From: Chrysogorgia sp. JL179-B06
Lineage: Eukaryota; Cnidaria; Anthozoa; Scleralcyonacea; Chrysogorgiidae
Direction: 5' to 3'
Length of the DNA stretch: 64,000 nt
Assembly: GCA_035772405.1 (NCBI GenBank)
Contig: JAYKKM010000375.1
Coordinates: 2,446,501 to 2,510,500, forward strand
The translations under genes and the position numbers were made by a program. Below the pieces are notes generated by a model. It searched no databases. It was not told the DNA's origin and saw nothing but the letters and a program-made list of their open reading frames with translations. Positions 19,380 to 29,858 of this stretch are shown one piece after another (the stretch's first letter is position 1; every line of letters starts with the position of its first letter).

Positions 19380-20777
19380 ATGGCTGAAGGTGGGGGAGAT
19401 TTCGACGAGATCGAGATGGAGAACCGCAATGAGTACAAAGGCGTTGATAGTGAGCTATTAGAAGAGGAGCTCGCCGAGAATGAAGAGCATCTCAAAGAAG
19501 AAGACAACATTGAGTACGGTTCGAGAGGGATGCCGAGTGACGTTCTTGTTAATTATAACAACTATCGCGACGACAATAAAAAGATAAGAGGCGAGCTAGC
19601 GAGAAGGCGAGGTGAGCAAAAAGAGACGTCGTTTATTGACGATGGTAAGACGACGACTGTAGAAGCCCACACAGCACCAACAGAGGGCTCCAAAAGAGGT
19701 TTAGACGACATGTTTGAAGACATACCAAACACGAAGAGACTTAGACCAACCATAAAGTCATCAATAACGAGGGACAAAAAAGACTTCTTCAAAAGTGCTC
19801 TAAGATTAGACATTAGATTGAGAGATGGACAGAGCTCAAAGGAACTCATTGATGAGTCAACCATAACTCTTGATAAGAAGGGTAAGCAAAGCGGTGTTGT
19901 GTTTGGAGGTGAAAAAGTTATCGTCTCAAGGAACCAAGGTAAGACGTTTCAGTATAGTAACGCAAAAGACGCCGCTAAAGCCGTTAAAGAGTTCAAGCTA
20001 CTCGTCAAGCAAGCTGGAGAGGAACACGAAAACACGTCAAGTGGTGTGGTTGACGCACAGTTGAGGTCTGAGGACATAGTACCAACAGAAGATTTAACAG
20101 ACGCTATAGTCTCTATCGCTAGTGATAGGGTTGAAGACGAAGTAGAGTCACGAGAGAGTGAGCTAAACGGTGGTGCGATGGTCGCTACTGAAGAGGAAAT
20201 AAGAGAGCTTGCAGGCGTATTGAATCCAAAGGGTCCAAACGATGTGAAGATACAGGCTTTAGAAACCATGGCTGGTAGCTACCGCTTGAAAGCTCTAAAT
20301 GAGACTGACCCAGTGAGAGAACGATGGTATAAAAACATTAGTGAGACAGCTGAGTTGAAAGCGGATAGCATACGACTTCAGGACGGTCTCAAACCAGAAC
20401 ACGAAGAAGCTAATAAAATTATCGCTGATGAGGTCAGAAACAACGACTTGTCTAGGCTAGAGAGATTCAAGAAGTGGGCTAAAGAAAATGTAGTTGGGTT
20501 GAGTGCTGTAGCAATTTCAATGGCTGGGATTATAACAACTATTATTATCGCTGGGAGGTCCGCTGTTATGAAAGGCGCTAAAGCCACAAAGTCGTTCGCA
20601 CAGGCTGTTAAGAACGCGATAATGAAGATGGGTCCATGGGCTGTTGGATTGGCTAACTTAGTTTATAATGCGTTGGCGTTGGGTGCGAAGGGTCTCGCAT
20701 GGTTGGCTCAAAATCTATGGGTACTCGCGGTGGTACTTGCGTGGTTTGTATATGATTATTACAAGCTAAAACGGTAG
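19380..20777 (+). CDS. Variable acidic protein with conserved multi-pass membrane C-terminus
   Basis: 465 aa. The first 80 residues are acidic and helical. Residues about 85-340 are a charged, low-similarity region. The last 100 residues carry three hydrophobic stretches (VGLSAVAISMAGIITTIII, GPWAVGLANLVYNALALGAKG, NLWVLAVVLAWFVYDYY). That last block is about 90% conserved with the protein at 59210-60649, whereas the middle hardly aligns. No enzyme motifs. It lies 6 bases after integrase and before the capsid gene, so a virion or membrane role is plausible. Family unnamed. Confidence 0.65.
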   Translation: MAEGGGDFDEIEMENRNEYKGVDSELLEEELAENEEHLKEEDNIEYGSRGMPSDVLVNYNNYRDDNKKIRGELARRRGEQKETSFIDDGKTTTVEAHTAPTEGSKRGLDDMFEDIPNTKRLRPTIKSSITRDKKDFFKSALRLDIRLRDGQSSKELIDESTITLDKKGKQSGVVFGGEKVIVSRNQGKTFQYSNAKDAAKAVKEFKLLVKQAGEEHENTSSGVVDAQLRSEDIVPTEDLTDAIVSIASDRVEDEVESRESELNGGAMVATEEEIRELAGVLNPKGPNDVKIQALETMAGSYRLKALNETDPVRERWYKNISETAELKADSIRLQDGLKPEHEEANKIIADEVRNNDLSRLERFKKWAKENVVGLSAVAISMAGIITTIIIAGRSAVMKGAKATKSFAQAVKNAIMKMGPWAVGLANLVYNALALGAKGLAWLAQNLWVLAVVLAWFVYDYYKLKR

Positions 20778-20801
20778 TGATATAAAACATATGTAAAGTA
20801 T

Positions 20802-22026
20802 ATGAACGTCACGTCAGCAGAGTTGAGCCCCGGTTTTAGACGAGCGACCATGGGTGTCATAAAAGGGGTGAGAACGCAACACGTAATCACGTTGAACCCT
20901 AATAAAGTCAGTCCTGGTGAGGAACTCTACATTGACATACCGAAGCTTAAGGTTAGCAGCTGTTTGGTGCCTGGATCGTTGGGTCTAGTGTTCGACTTTA
21001 AAAACGCGAATGATAAAAGTTGGTTCTTGAATAATGTGAGTAAGTTGTTGGTTGAGAAGCTTGTTGTGAGACTAGCTGGGGAAACTGTGTACGACAACAA
21101 TGGGGAAAATTACACTGGTGTTTATCGTGACCTTTGGGAAAGTGTTACTGCGCGAGACCAAATGATCGACTACGGCATTGGTGGTGAGAACTTGAGAAAG
21201 TTAATTTCTAAGGATGACAGTGGCGCGACAAGTGGGAACGTTGCTAAAGTTAGTGACGCGTTGATGTTTGGTGTGATTGGAACGAAACAGCGGATTAAGC
21301 TTGGTAAAATCATGAATGACCACGGGTTGTACGCTCCTTTTAGCATGAACAACAACTTGCAGTATGTGATCACACTTCCGAAGGCCACAGACATCATGGT
21401 GGCGCAATCCAATGAAAGTGTAGGCGGATACACTCTGGAGAACCTCGAGCTTGAGTATGAGACGATTGATAACCAGGAGCTCGCTGACGAAATAGCGTCA
21501 GGCTATGCAAGTGGTCGTAGTTTGTCGTATGAGCACGTTACGTTGATGAAAACCACTGAATGGGACAAAGGCACGACCATTGTGAATGAAAACATTAATC
21601 TTCCAAGAAATTGTGTTGCTATTCACGAATAAGGTGCGAGCAGACAGCGAGGAGTTTCTTTTCCCAAATATTGAGAGTGTTAGAGTCACAATTGAAGGTG
21701 TGCCAAATAGTGTGTACTCACAAGGCATCCCAAAGTCGAAGTTCTATGCAGAAGCGAAACGATTGTTTGGGTTGAGTGAAGAACACGCTCAGTTCATGAC
21801 CATGCAGAAGTTCTATAAAGATGGTTTTGCGTTGGTCATCGACTTGAGGAGCGTCCAAGATAATTACAACGTCGCCACTGATAAAAAAATTGTGAACACA
21901 CAATCTGGCGTGCTTCTTGAGATCACTAAGAAAGCGACGACTGCGAACGTTATGTGCAGGGTGTTTGTGATGAGTGACGGACTGGTCAACTTCATGAACA
22001 ATGGGTTGCAGTCAATCCAGTATTAA
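20802..22026 (+). pseudogene. MCP: Major capsid protein candidate, frameshifted
   Basis: The first frame (20802-21632) and second frame (to 22026) together correspond to the intact 412-aa protein at 60673-61911. The pattern fits Polinton major capsid proteins: LNPNKVSPGEELYIDIPKL, VPGSLGLVFDF, RLAGETVYDNN, ILNDHG-like IMNDHGLYAPFSMN, LELEYETID, then NENINLPR. Near 21610 copy 1 lacks 14 bp found in the second element, which shifts the frame and gives an early stop. With this gene broken, copy 1 could not make its own capsid without help. The capsid identification is from family pattern and gene position next to the packaging ATPase. Confidence 0.7.
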
Positions 22027-22041
22027 ATCAAACGTGAGTTA

Positions 22042-22641
22042 ATGGAGACTCCGTTTAATATGTTAATCGTTGGTATGACAGCTTGTGGTAAGACGCATTA
22101 TTTGCTGGAAACACTGGAATCTGAGTATCGTGGTAAATTTGACTACATTGTGTTGATTTGCCCTACTTTCGAGTGGAACAAAGCGTATCAAGATTGGAAA
22201 TATGTACGTGACCCTGACGTGTTAGCGATAGACCGCACACAGGACAATGTCGACGCTGTTCTCAAGTGTGTAACAAACATTTTTAAAGGCACTAACACTC
22301 TGATTGTGTTGGACGACTGTGCAAGTTCTCAAGATGTCAAGAATAGGACTAGTCAATTGGTCAAGTTGGCTTTTAGTGCGCGACATTTTATGTTGAGCGT
22401 TATTGTCATCACACAACAATTGACGTCAATCGCGAAACCGTATAGAGAAAACATTAGTAAGCTCGTTTGCTTTTACTGTCCGAGCAGAAGTGATATGAAG
22501 GTTGTTATTGACGATTACCTTGGGCACATTAGTAAAGAGGAAGCGTCGGCGATTGTGACCGCATTAAAAAATCATAAGTACGCTAGACTCGAAATCTCAC
22601 TGCGCTATCCATACAGTCACGAAGTTGTTATTCCGCAATAA
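22042..22641 (+). CDS. ATP: A32/FtsK-HerA-type DNA packaging ATPase
   Basis: 199 aa. Walker A GMTACGKT (about 11-18), Walker B TLIVLDDC (about 90-97), and a Q-containing sensor segment VIVITQQLTSI. This matches the genome-packaging ATPase conserved in Polintons and in large DNA viruses, which pumps DNA into preformed capsids. It starts 15 bases after the capsid gene stop. The closing residues EVVIPQ are shared with the second copy. Motifs are intact. Confidence 0.9.
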   Translation: METPFNMLIVGMTACGKTHYLLETLESEYRGKFDYIVLICPTFEWNKAYQDWKYVRDPDVLAIDRTQDNVDAVLKCVTNIFKGTNTLIVLDDCASSQDVKNRTSQLVKLAFSARHFMLSVIVITQQLTSIAKPYRENISKLVCFYCPSRSDMKVVIDDYLGHISKEEASAIVTALKNHKYARLEISLRYPYSHEVVIPQ

Positions 22642-22644
22642 AAT

Positions 22645-23160
22645 ATGGGTATAAGTAATAGCGTGATGGTGAAACGCAAAAGTGAAGAAAACCCCACGAT
22701 TGAGGAATTAGTTGAGGAGACTGATGGTACTTCGACTGTGGAAGACAACATTGACGTTAGGAGAGCCGAACTTGTTAGATTGTCTGGTGATGGTGTGGTA
22801 AGCCAATCTGAAGCGTATATTAAAAAAGCGTCTGCAAAGGTTATCGACAAGATATGGCGCCAATACGAGTTGAAGAGAATAGAAATCGCAAACGCTATGA
22901 TCACCGATTTGTTAATCAGCAAATTCGCTAGCCTACTGGACGGGTTGAACGCTATTGAGAACTCTGACGAACTAAATGACGAGCTGCAAAAAGACCCGTT
23001 ATTAAAGAAAGACGTTGAGAGCATTGTTGCGGTTGTGACACCGTACGTACCTTTCTTGGGCTTGTTGTCGGGAGGAATTATAACGTCGAAATATGTGTAC
23101 GATCACCACTTCAAGAAAGAAACGGTAGACGACGCTGAGAGTAGTGAGCGAGTGGACTAA
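22645..23160 (+). CDS. 171-aa putatively N-myristoylated terminal protein
   Basis: Begins MGISNS, a good N-myristoylation signal (Gly2, Ser6). The rest is mainly helical and charged, with one hydrophobic region near residues 135-155 (VVTPYVPFLGLLSGGIITSKYVY). No named domain. It is the right-most gene, 3 bases after the ATPase stop and probably co-expressed. Together with the 68-aa MGACIS protein it gives two acylated candidates per element. Confidence 0.7.
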   Translation: MGISNSVMVKRKSEENPTIEELVEETDGTSTVEDNIDVRRAELVRLSGDGVVSQSEAYIKKASAKVIDKIWRQYELKRIEIANAMITDLLISKFASLLDGLNAIENSDELNDELQKDPLLKKDVESIVAVVTPYVPFLGLLSGGIITSKYVYDHHFKKETVDDAESSERVD

Positions 23161-23336
23161 TCTACACACTAACGGGTGGCTATTTGTAATCTCGCAAAAC
23201 AAACGCTAAAAGGCAGCAAAACGGGCGACTACTTTGAGATCTGCCATTGAGGGAGAGACAATCCGACCACACCCACAGTCAATTCACTATCATTTTAGAG
23301 TGTTTAAGCAAATAAATAAACATGACGGGTGGCTAT
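23161..23336. other. Short spacer between last gene and right TIR
   Basis: No gene seen. It contains two copies of acgggtggctattt (near 23172 and 23326). Its start resembles the inner border of the left end (caaatagccac, tagtcc), so the inverted similarity of the two ends continues imperfectly to the outermost genes. Confidence 0.5.
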
Positions 23337-24088
23337 TTCGCTATCCATTTGGATAAACATCACCACTAGACTTGAAAATCTGGTGGTTTTTTTTCGCGCA
23401 TGAATTGAGACAACAGTAGTTGTAGTTTGTTGAACAAAAATGCGAAAATGTTGAAACGACACTCTCTATTTTTTAAACACGTGAAAATGTTGAAACGACA
23501 CTTTTTTTTTTTAAATATGCGAAAAATGTGAAACGACACTTTCTATTTTTTAAAAACATGTGAAAATATTGAAATGTCACATTATTAGCGTATAAATCGG
23601 GTTTGTGGTCTTATTTGATGTATGTTATAAATTTAGAATTACCGAAACGACATCGAATTTTTGGGGGTTTGGCGTAAATTTGGCGATGTTTTGGTATTTA
23701 TATTCGCGTTCAACATCGAATGTGTTGTGTGAAAATGTCTGAGCTCGTGCCCCACACTTTTCTCTAAAAATAGAAAGTGTCGCTTCGTCATTTTCTATTT
23801 TTCCAGATATGTGAAAAACGCTTGGGGTCCCACACTCTACTTTTTTTGAAACGACACTTTTTATTTTTTTAAAAACATGTAAAAATATTGAAATGTCATA
23901 TTATTAGCGTATAAATCGGGTTTGTGGTCTTATTTGATGCATGTTATAAATCTAGAATTACCGAAACGACATCGAGTTTTTGGGGGTTTGGGATTTGGTG
24001 TAAATTTGGTGATGTTTTGGTACTTTTCATAATATTCGCGTTCAACATCGAATGTGTCAAAGTGAGCTCGTAGCCCCACTCTCTATAC

Positions 24089-24092
<4 letters not shown>
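23337..24092 (-). repeat. Right terminal inverted repeat, Polinton 1
   Basis: Reverse complement of 6397-7130 with scattered substitutions and small indels (about 756 bp against 734). It ends tagccccactctctatactact directly before the TA tract. A local insertion (ttttcataatattcgcgtt near 24025) distinguishes it from the left TIR. Confidence 0.9.
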
Positions 24093-24125
<33 letters not shown>

Positions 24126-24127
<2 letters not shown>

Positions 24128-25022
24128 TGATATTTGGCATTTCACTCGATCAAACCACATTTCACTCGATGAAATGCCAAATATTACCTATAATATACCC
24201 AGAATCTTATCCCGGCATTACCACCATATATACAGAACTCGTGACTAGGCTCTCGGCAACGGCTTCCGTTACCAGCTCAGTGGTCAGAGCGCTGCACTAG
24301 CAATCGCAGGGTCGCGGGTTCAATTCCTACCGGAAGGCCTTGAAGTTGCATTTTTCGCAACTGGTCCCGGTTTGGTCTTAAAATGTATGTATTCCAACAC
24401 TCGAAATTTTCCTTCACCATAAATCCTTTCAACATGTAGTTTGATCGAGTGAAATGCCAAATATTACCTATAATATACCCAGAATCTTATCCCGGCATTA
24501 CCACCATATATACAGAACTCGTGACTAGGCTCTCGGCAACGGCTTCCGTTACCAGCTCAGTGGTCAGAGCACTGCACTAGCAATCGCAGGGTCGCGGGTT
24601 CAATTCCTACCGGAAGGCCTTGAAGTTGCATTTTTCGCAACTGGTCCCGGTTTGGTCTTAAAATGTATGTATTCCAACACTCGAAATTTTCCTTCACCAT
24701 AAATCCTTTCAACATGTAGTTTGATCGAGTGAAATGCCAAATATTACCTATAATATACCCAGAATCTTATCCCGGCATTACCACCATATATACAGAACTC
24801 GTGACTAGGCTCTCGGCAACGGCTTCCGTAGCTCAGTGGTCAGAGCGCTGCACTAGCAATCGCAGGGTCGCGGATTCAATTCCTACCGGAAGGCCTTGAA
24901 GTTGCATTTTTCGCAACTGGTCCCGGTTTGGTCTTAAAATGTATGTATTCCAACACTCGAAATTTTCCTTCACCATAAATCCTTTCAACATGTAGTTTGA
25001 TCGAGTGAAATGCCAAATATTA

Positions 25023-25025
<3 letters not shown>
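24126..25025. mobile_element. Non-autonomous TIR element built of three 280-bp tRNA-like units
   Basis: Outer ends are ggtgatatttggcatttcac and its complement gtgaaatgccaaatattacc, set in TA tracts on both sides (probable TA target duplication). Inside, gaactcgtgactagg recurs at 24235, 24515 and 24795, an exact 280-bp period. Each unit has a tRNA-like block: A-box region (agctcagtggtcagagcgctg) and B-box-like gggttcaattcc. The third unit reads ccgtagctcag, whereas the first two have four extra bases inside the A box. The anticodon stem is poor, so this is a tRNA-derived SINE-like sequence, not a tRNA gene. Confidence 0.6.
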
Positions 25026-25355
<330 letters not shown>

Positions 25356-26371
25356 TGCGTGTTCGATCATGAGCGTTGCGACCTGAGCTCGTTCAACGAT
25401 GATCTTTGCGTGTTCGATCATGAGCGTTGCGACCTGAGCTCGTTCAACGATGATCTTTGCGTGTTCGATCATGAGCGTTTGCGACCTGAGCTCGTTCAAC
25501 GATGATCTTTCGTGTTCGATCATGAGCGTTGCGACCTGAGCTCGTTCAAACGATGATCTTTGCGTGTTCAATCATGAGCGTTGCGACCTGAGCTCGTTCA
25601 ACGATGATCTTTCGTGTTCGATCATGAGCGTTGCGACCTGAGCTCGTTCAACGATGATCTTTGCGTGTTCAATCATGAGCGTTGCGACCTGAGCTCGTTC
25701 AACGATGATCTTTGCGTGTTCGATCATGAGCGTTGCGACCTGAGCTCGTTCAACGATGATCTTTGCGTGTTCGATCATGAGCGTTGCGACCTGAGCTCGT
25801 TCAACGATGATCTTTGCGTGTTCGATCATGAGCGTTGCGACCTGAGCTCGTTCAAACGATGATCTTTGCGTGTTCAATCATGAGCGTTGCGACCTGAGCT
25901 CGTTCAACGATGATCTTTCGTGTTCGATCATGAGCGTTGCGACCTGAGCTCGTTCAACGATGATCTTTGCGTGTTCAATCATGAGCGTTGCGACCTGAGC
26001 TCGTTCAACGATGATCTTTCGTGTTCGATCATGAGCGTTGCGACCTGAGCTCGTTCAACGATGATCTTTGCGTGTTCAATCATGAGCGTTGCGACCTGAG
26101 CTCGTTCAACGATGATCTTTGCGTGTTCGATCATGAGCGTTGCGACCTGAGCTCGTTCAACGATGATCTTTGCGTGTTCAATCATGAGCGTTGCGACCTG
26201 AGCTCGTTCAACGATGATCTTTCCGTGTTCGATCATGAGCGTTGCGACCTGAGCTCGTTCAACGATGATCTTTTCGTGTTCGATCATGAGCGTTGCGACC
26301 TGAGCTCGTTCAACGATGATCTTTGCGTGTTCAACCATGAGCGTTGCGATCTGAGCTCGTTTCCACGATAG
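25356..26371 (+). repeat. 51-bp minisatellite array, about 20 copies
   Basis: The unit runs gcgtgttcgatcatgagcgt, then tgcgacctgagctcgttcaa, then cgatgatcttt. Copies are nearly identical, with occasional one-base indels. Because 51 is a multiple of three, frames stay open and yield 17-residue repeats on both strands; I regard these as by-products. Each unit is itself partly palindromic (gatcat...cgttg against caacgatgatc around gagctc). The right edge degenerates into gcgtaatttgcgt variants up to about 26490. The same unit occurs inverted at 28727-29440. Confidence 0.9.
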
Positions 26372-26719
26372 TCGCGTATTTGCGTACTCACACGATGGTC
26401 GCGTAATTTGCGTACTCACACGATGGTCGCGTAATTTGCGTGTTCAATCATAAGCGTTGCGTAATTTGCGTGTTCAACCATGAGCGTTGCAATATAAAGC
26501 TTTTAAGGAAATCCTTTAAAAAATCTTTAATTATTTATTATTTTTTTTGCAATATAAGCGCGTGTGCATGCCAACGAACAAACACTAGCTGCCCAGAGAT
26601 AACATTTTATTTTATTGTTATTATATTCATATCGTAGAATAGGGGAGATGGCATCCCGTGCAGTAGATAAATTCCCGTGCAGTCGGTTGCCCAGGACGCC
26701 ACCGATTCCTAACGCGTTA

Positions 26720-28762
26720 GCCTCGACGCTACGTTATCTAATAATATTCGATGGAGTTTTGATGTATAGTTGATAGGCATTACTCTCCCATCGTCCGAGT
26801 GTCTTAATCAGGTGATCTGGTATTCCATTCTGTGCTGCAGTTGTCGCCGCTCCAATCCGGAAAGGTACCCGCCAAACCTGCACGGATAGCGGTTGCTTGC
26901 AGCCATTTTGATAAGGTGGGACGTGTTAGGCCACGACTAGAGGTCAACCGAAATGGATTTTGCTTGCCGATCCGATGGCCGATGTTTCTTTTACAACATC
27001 GGCCGATGTCCGATCCGATGTTTTTAGAGATTACTGCATGGGGCCGTTTGTCCCAGATTAATCGCTATATCCGGTTATGGTTATGTAAACAAACTAAATA
27101 AAAAATACGCTGTTTTGGTCGTTTGTAATTTTGCGTGTTTTTTGTTGACTTGTTATTTGGCAACTGATAAAAGGAGAATGCCTAGTTTTATCAGTCCATG
27201 TTTTACAACATGCCGTATTTGCCCAACTATTCGCGTACTATTCGCACTATTCGTCGACTATTCGCCGACTATTCGCACTATTCGTCGACTATTCGCACTA
27301 TTCTCCTTTTATCAATTGCCGCCAAAAATGTTGCATTTTCACAAGTCGCTCTCTGAAATTTCCGGTCTGACTTTCGTCAATCGCACCTTATCTTTCTAAA
27401 TAAACAGGTTCACACAATTCCCAGCAGGAGAAGGAAATTAAGTCATGCAGTCTTTTAGTTTTTGTCTTTTTATAAATGACAAAATTTAGAAACTTAACAT
27501 CGGCAAAAACATCGGCCACGGAGTGATATTTTACCGATCCGATGATTTGCCGATGTTGCAAAATATCGGCAAAATCCGATGTCCGATCCGATGATCGGTT
27601 GACCTCTAGCCACGACCGTCTTGATGGATAAAGAGGGGACCTGGCGTGTTTCCCCGACGATGAAGATAGTCCAACACCGCGCGCACCGCACAAATTGTTG
27701 ATCCAGAGGTAGCTATGCGGAGTGAGAATCCTTTCCGAAATTGATCAGTTTTTGAAGCCTTGATGTTCACCAACATGTACTTTGGGGACTTCGTCCGATC
27801 AACCTGTATGTCGTCTACGCTGAGGTGCAGGTCATGGTTATACGATGTGCTTGATGAGATTGTAAATTCGCCCGATCTTAGGAAAACGAAAAAGCCAAGG
27901 CAACAGGCCGCCCAAAACATCGAGTCATCGTAGCGTGTCAACAACAATTGCTGTTCCAGTTTTCGAAGTACGGAGATAGTTACGGGGCGTCGGTCGCGTT
28001 TTTCGCTGCCTTGCATACGTTTGATGCCTCTGAGAACGCGTTCGAGGCGCAGGCGATTGTCTAATGGGTTTGGAAATCCTTGCTCCACATGAAGCGATCG
28101 AACACCCGCCATGTAGACTTTGATCGAGTTTGCCTTCATCGAGTCCGCAAGATAAGCAGCGAATAACATAAGTGTCCGTTCGGAGGCCGGGCACGGAAAA
28201 CCAGATAGTGCGAGTTGCTTGGTTTGATAGCAGAATGCGATGAACCGTCGTTGAGCAGTGGTGTAAGTGCGTCTCGTGGATGCGGCTATGCCATTTGCCA
28301 TGAGGTTCATGGCGCGTTGTTCGAGTACTTCGATGTCAATCGGGTGAGTAGCTGTGGCGGGATGACTGTTGGTGACGGAGACGCTGTTGGGACCAGGCGA
28401 AAAAATTCCTGTAACCGAAATCGAGATAAAGCGTCAGCGATTGCGTTCTTCTTTCCCGGGATATGCACGGCGCTAACTATAAAATTGTATCGGGCAGTAA
28501 TCAGAAACAGGAATCGAATTAAATGCATAATATTTGGGTTCTTAGATGTGCTAGTCCGTATCATTGCCACGACGCTTTCGTTGTCACACCGGAACTGCAC
28601 GCGTTTTTGTTGCCATTTTGAACCCCCATAACGCACACGCCAGTACGATCGGGTAGAGTTCTTTGTATGCGATACACATGGGTTCCTGGGCTGGCGACCA
28701 TCGTCCGTTAAACCATTCGTTGTGAAGGTCGCAACGCTCATGATTGAACACGCAAAGATCAT
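26720..28762 (-). pseudogene. DIRS-type retroelement remnant: RNase H end plus tyrosine recombinase
   Basis: Minus strand. From 28762 down: an RNase H fragment in two frames (AYKELYPIVLACALWG, then FRCDNESVVAMI, VHIPGKKNAIADALSRF). Then, from about 28310, a tyrosine recombinase (GIAASTRRTYTTAQRRFIAFC, AGVRSLHVEQG, RLERVLRGIKRMQG, FLRSGEF). The gene is interrupted by a 671-bp insertion at 26938-27608. Beyond it the catalytic end continues, with RIGAATTAA and GRWESNAYQLY (Tyr nucleophile). RNase H followed by this recombinase type is the DIRS order. No reverse transcriptase core is visible; the upstream side merges into the 51-bp repeat array. Dead element. Confidence 0.8.
26938..27608. mobile_element. 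hAT-type non-autonomous element inside the DIRS remnant
   Basis: 671 bp with ends tagaggtcaaccg and cggttgacctcta, flanked by the 8-bp duplication gccacgac at 26930-26937 and 27609-27616. Eight-base duplications and TAGAGGT-type ends are typical of hAT elements. Inside, subterminal inverted motifs around ccgatgttgc/catcggccgatg recur several times. No transposase frame is visible. Confidence 0.85.
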
Positions 28763-29440
28763 CGTTGAACGAGCTCAGGTCGCAACGCTCATGATCGAAC
28801 ACGCAAAGATCATCGTTGAACGAGCTCAGGTCGCAACGCTCATGATTGAACACGCAAAGATCATCGTTGAACGAGCTCAGGTCGCAACGCTCATGATCGA
28901 ACACGCAAGATCATCGTTGAACGAGCTCAGGTCGCAACGATCATGATTGAACACGCAAAGATCATCGTTGAACGAGCTCAGGTCGCAACGCTCATGATCG
29001 AACACGCAAAGATCATCGTTGAACGAGCTCAGGTCGCAACGCTCATGATCGAACACGCAAGATCATCGTTGAACGAGCTCAGGTCGCAACGCTCATGATT
29101 AAACACGCAAAGATCATCGTTGAACGAGCTCAGGTCGCAACGATCATGGTTGAATACGCAAATTACGTGACCATCGTTGAACGAGCTCAGGTCGCAACGC
29201 TCATGGTTGAACACGAAAAGACCATCGTTGAACGAGCTCAGGTCGCAACGCTCATGGTTGAACACGCAAATTACGCGACCATCGTTGAACGAGCTCAAGT
29301 CGTTGCGCTCATGGTTGAACAAGCAAATTACGCGACCTTCGTGGAAACGAGCTCAGGTCGCAACGCTCATGGTTGAATACGCAAATTACGTGACCATCAT
29401 GTAAATGAGCTCACGTCGCAATTCTCATGGTTGAACACGC
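28727..29440 (-). repeat. Inverted 51-bp minisatellite array, about 14 copies
   Basis: The same 51-bp unit as at 25356-26371 but in the opposite orientation (aagatcatcgttgaacgagc, then tcaggtcgcaacgctcatga). The right third holds variant units with gcaaattacgcgacc, matching the variants at the inner edge of the first array. The two arrays could pair over several hundred bases. Confidence 0.9.
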
Positions 29441-29858
29441 ATATACGCAAGTAGCGAATCCGGTTGGGTAACATCGCCAATAAGTCGTCCAGAGAATTAC
29501 GGAATTATTTAGAGATACTTGGAAGCTGAGATCTCAAACCAGTGATCTCTCAGTTTGGTAAGCGGATCAGGATCAGTAGGACCAATCAATCTGATCCTAT
29601 TCCAAGCATCACGGAACCAATCAAACAGGAGCCAATCGGACCACCTGTTACCCAACCAACCAAACAAGGTAAGTTAAAAGTATAAATATTGGTAAAACTC
29701 CGACAAACAGATTTAGTCGAGGTATGGTTTAAATGAGGTTAGTTATAACCAAGGTTAAACCAAAGGAGACGTGCTACGATGCATACGCCCCAGGATATCG
29801 ATGACGCACAAGATTGACATTCGAATGCAACGCAACCGTCATCTGCAAGGTCATAGTC
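29441..29858 (+). other. 5' region of LINE with 96-bp flanking repeat
   Basis: No gene. The segment at about 29557-29650 (ggatcagtaggaccaatcaa, then tctgatcctattccaagcat) recurs in direct orientation at about 35176-35272, on the other side of the LINE. It contains a short palindrome (aggatcagt...ctgatcct). The rest is the probable 5' untranslated region of the LINE. Confidence 0.5.

Noticed and set aside
24253..24340. Functional tRNA genes in the 280-bp units
   Set aside because: A and B boxes are visible, but the anticodon stem does not pair over five positions and two of three units have an insertion in the A box; tRNA-derived repeat is more likely.
25356..29440. CRISPR-like array
   Set aside because: The 51-bp repeats are contiguous with no unique spacers, and the context is animal DNA.
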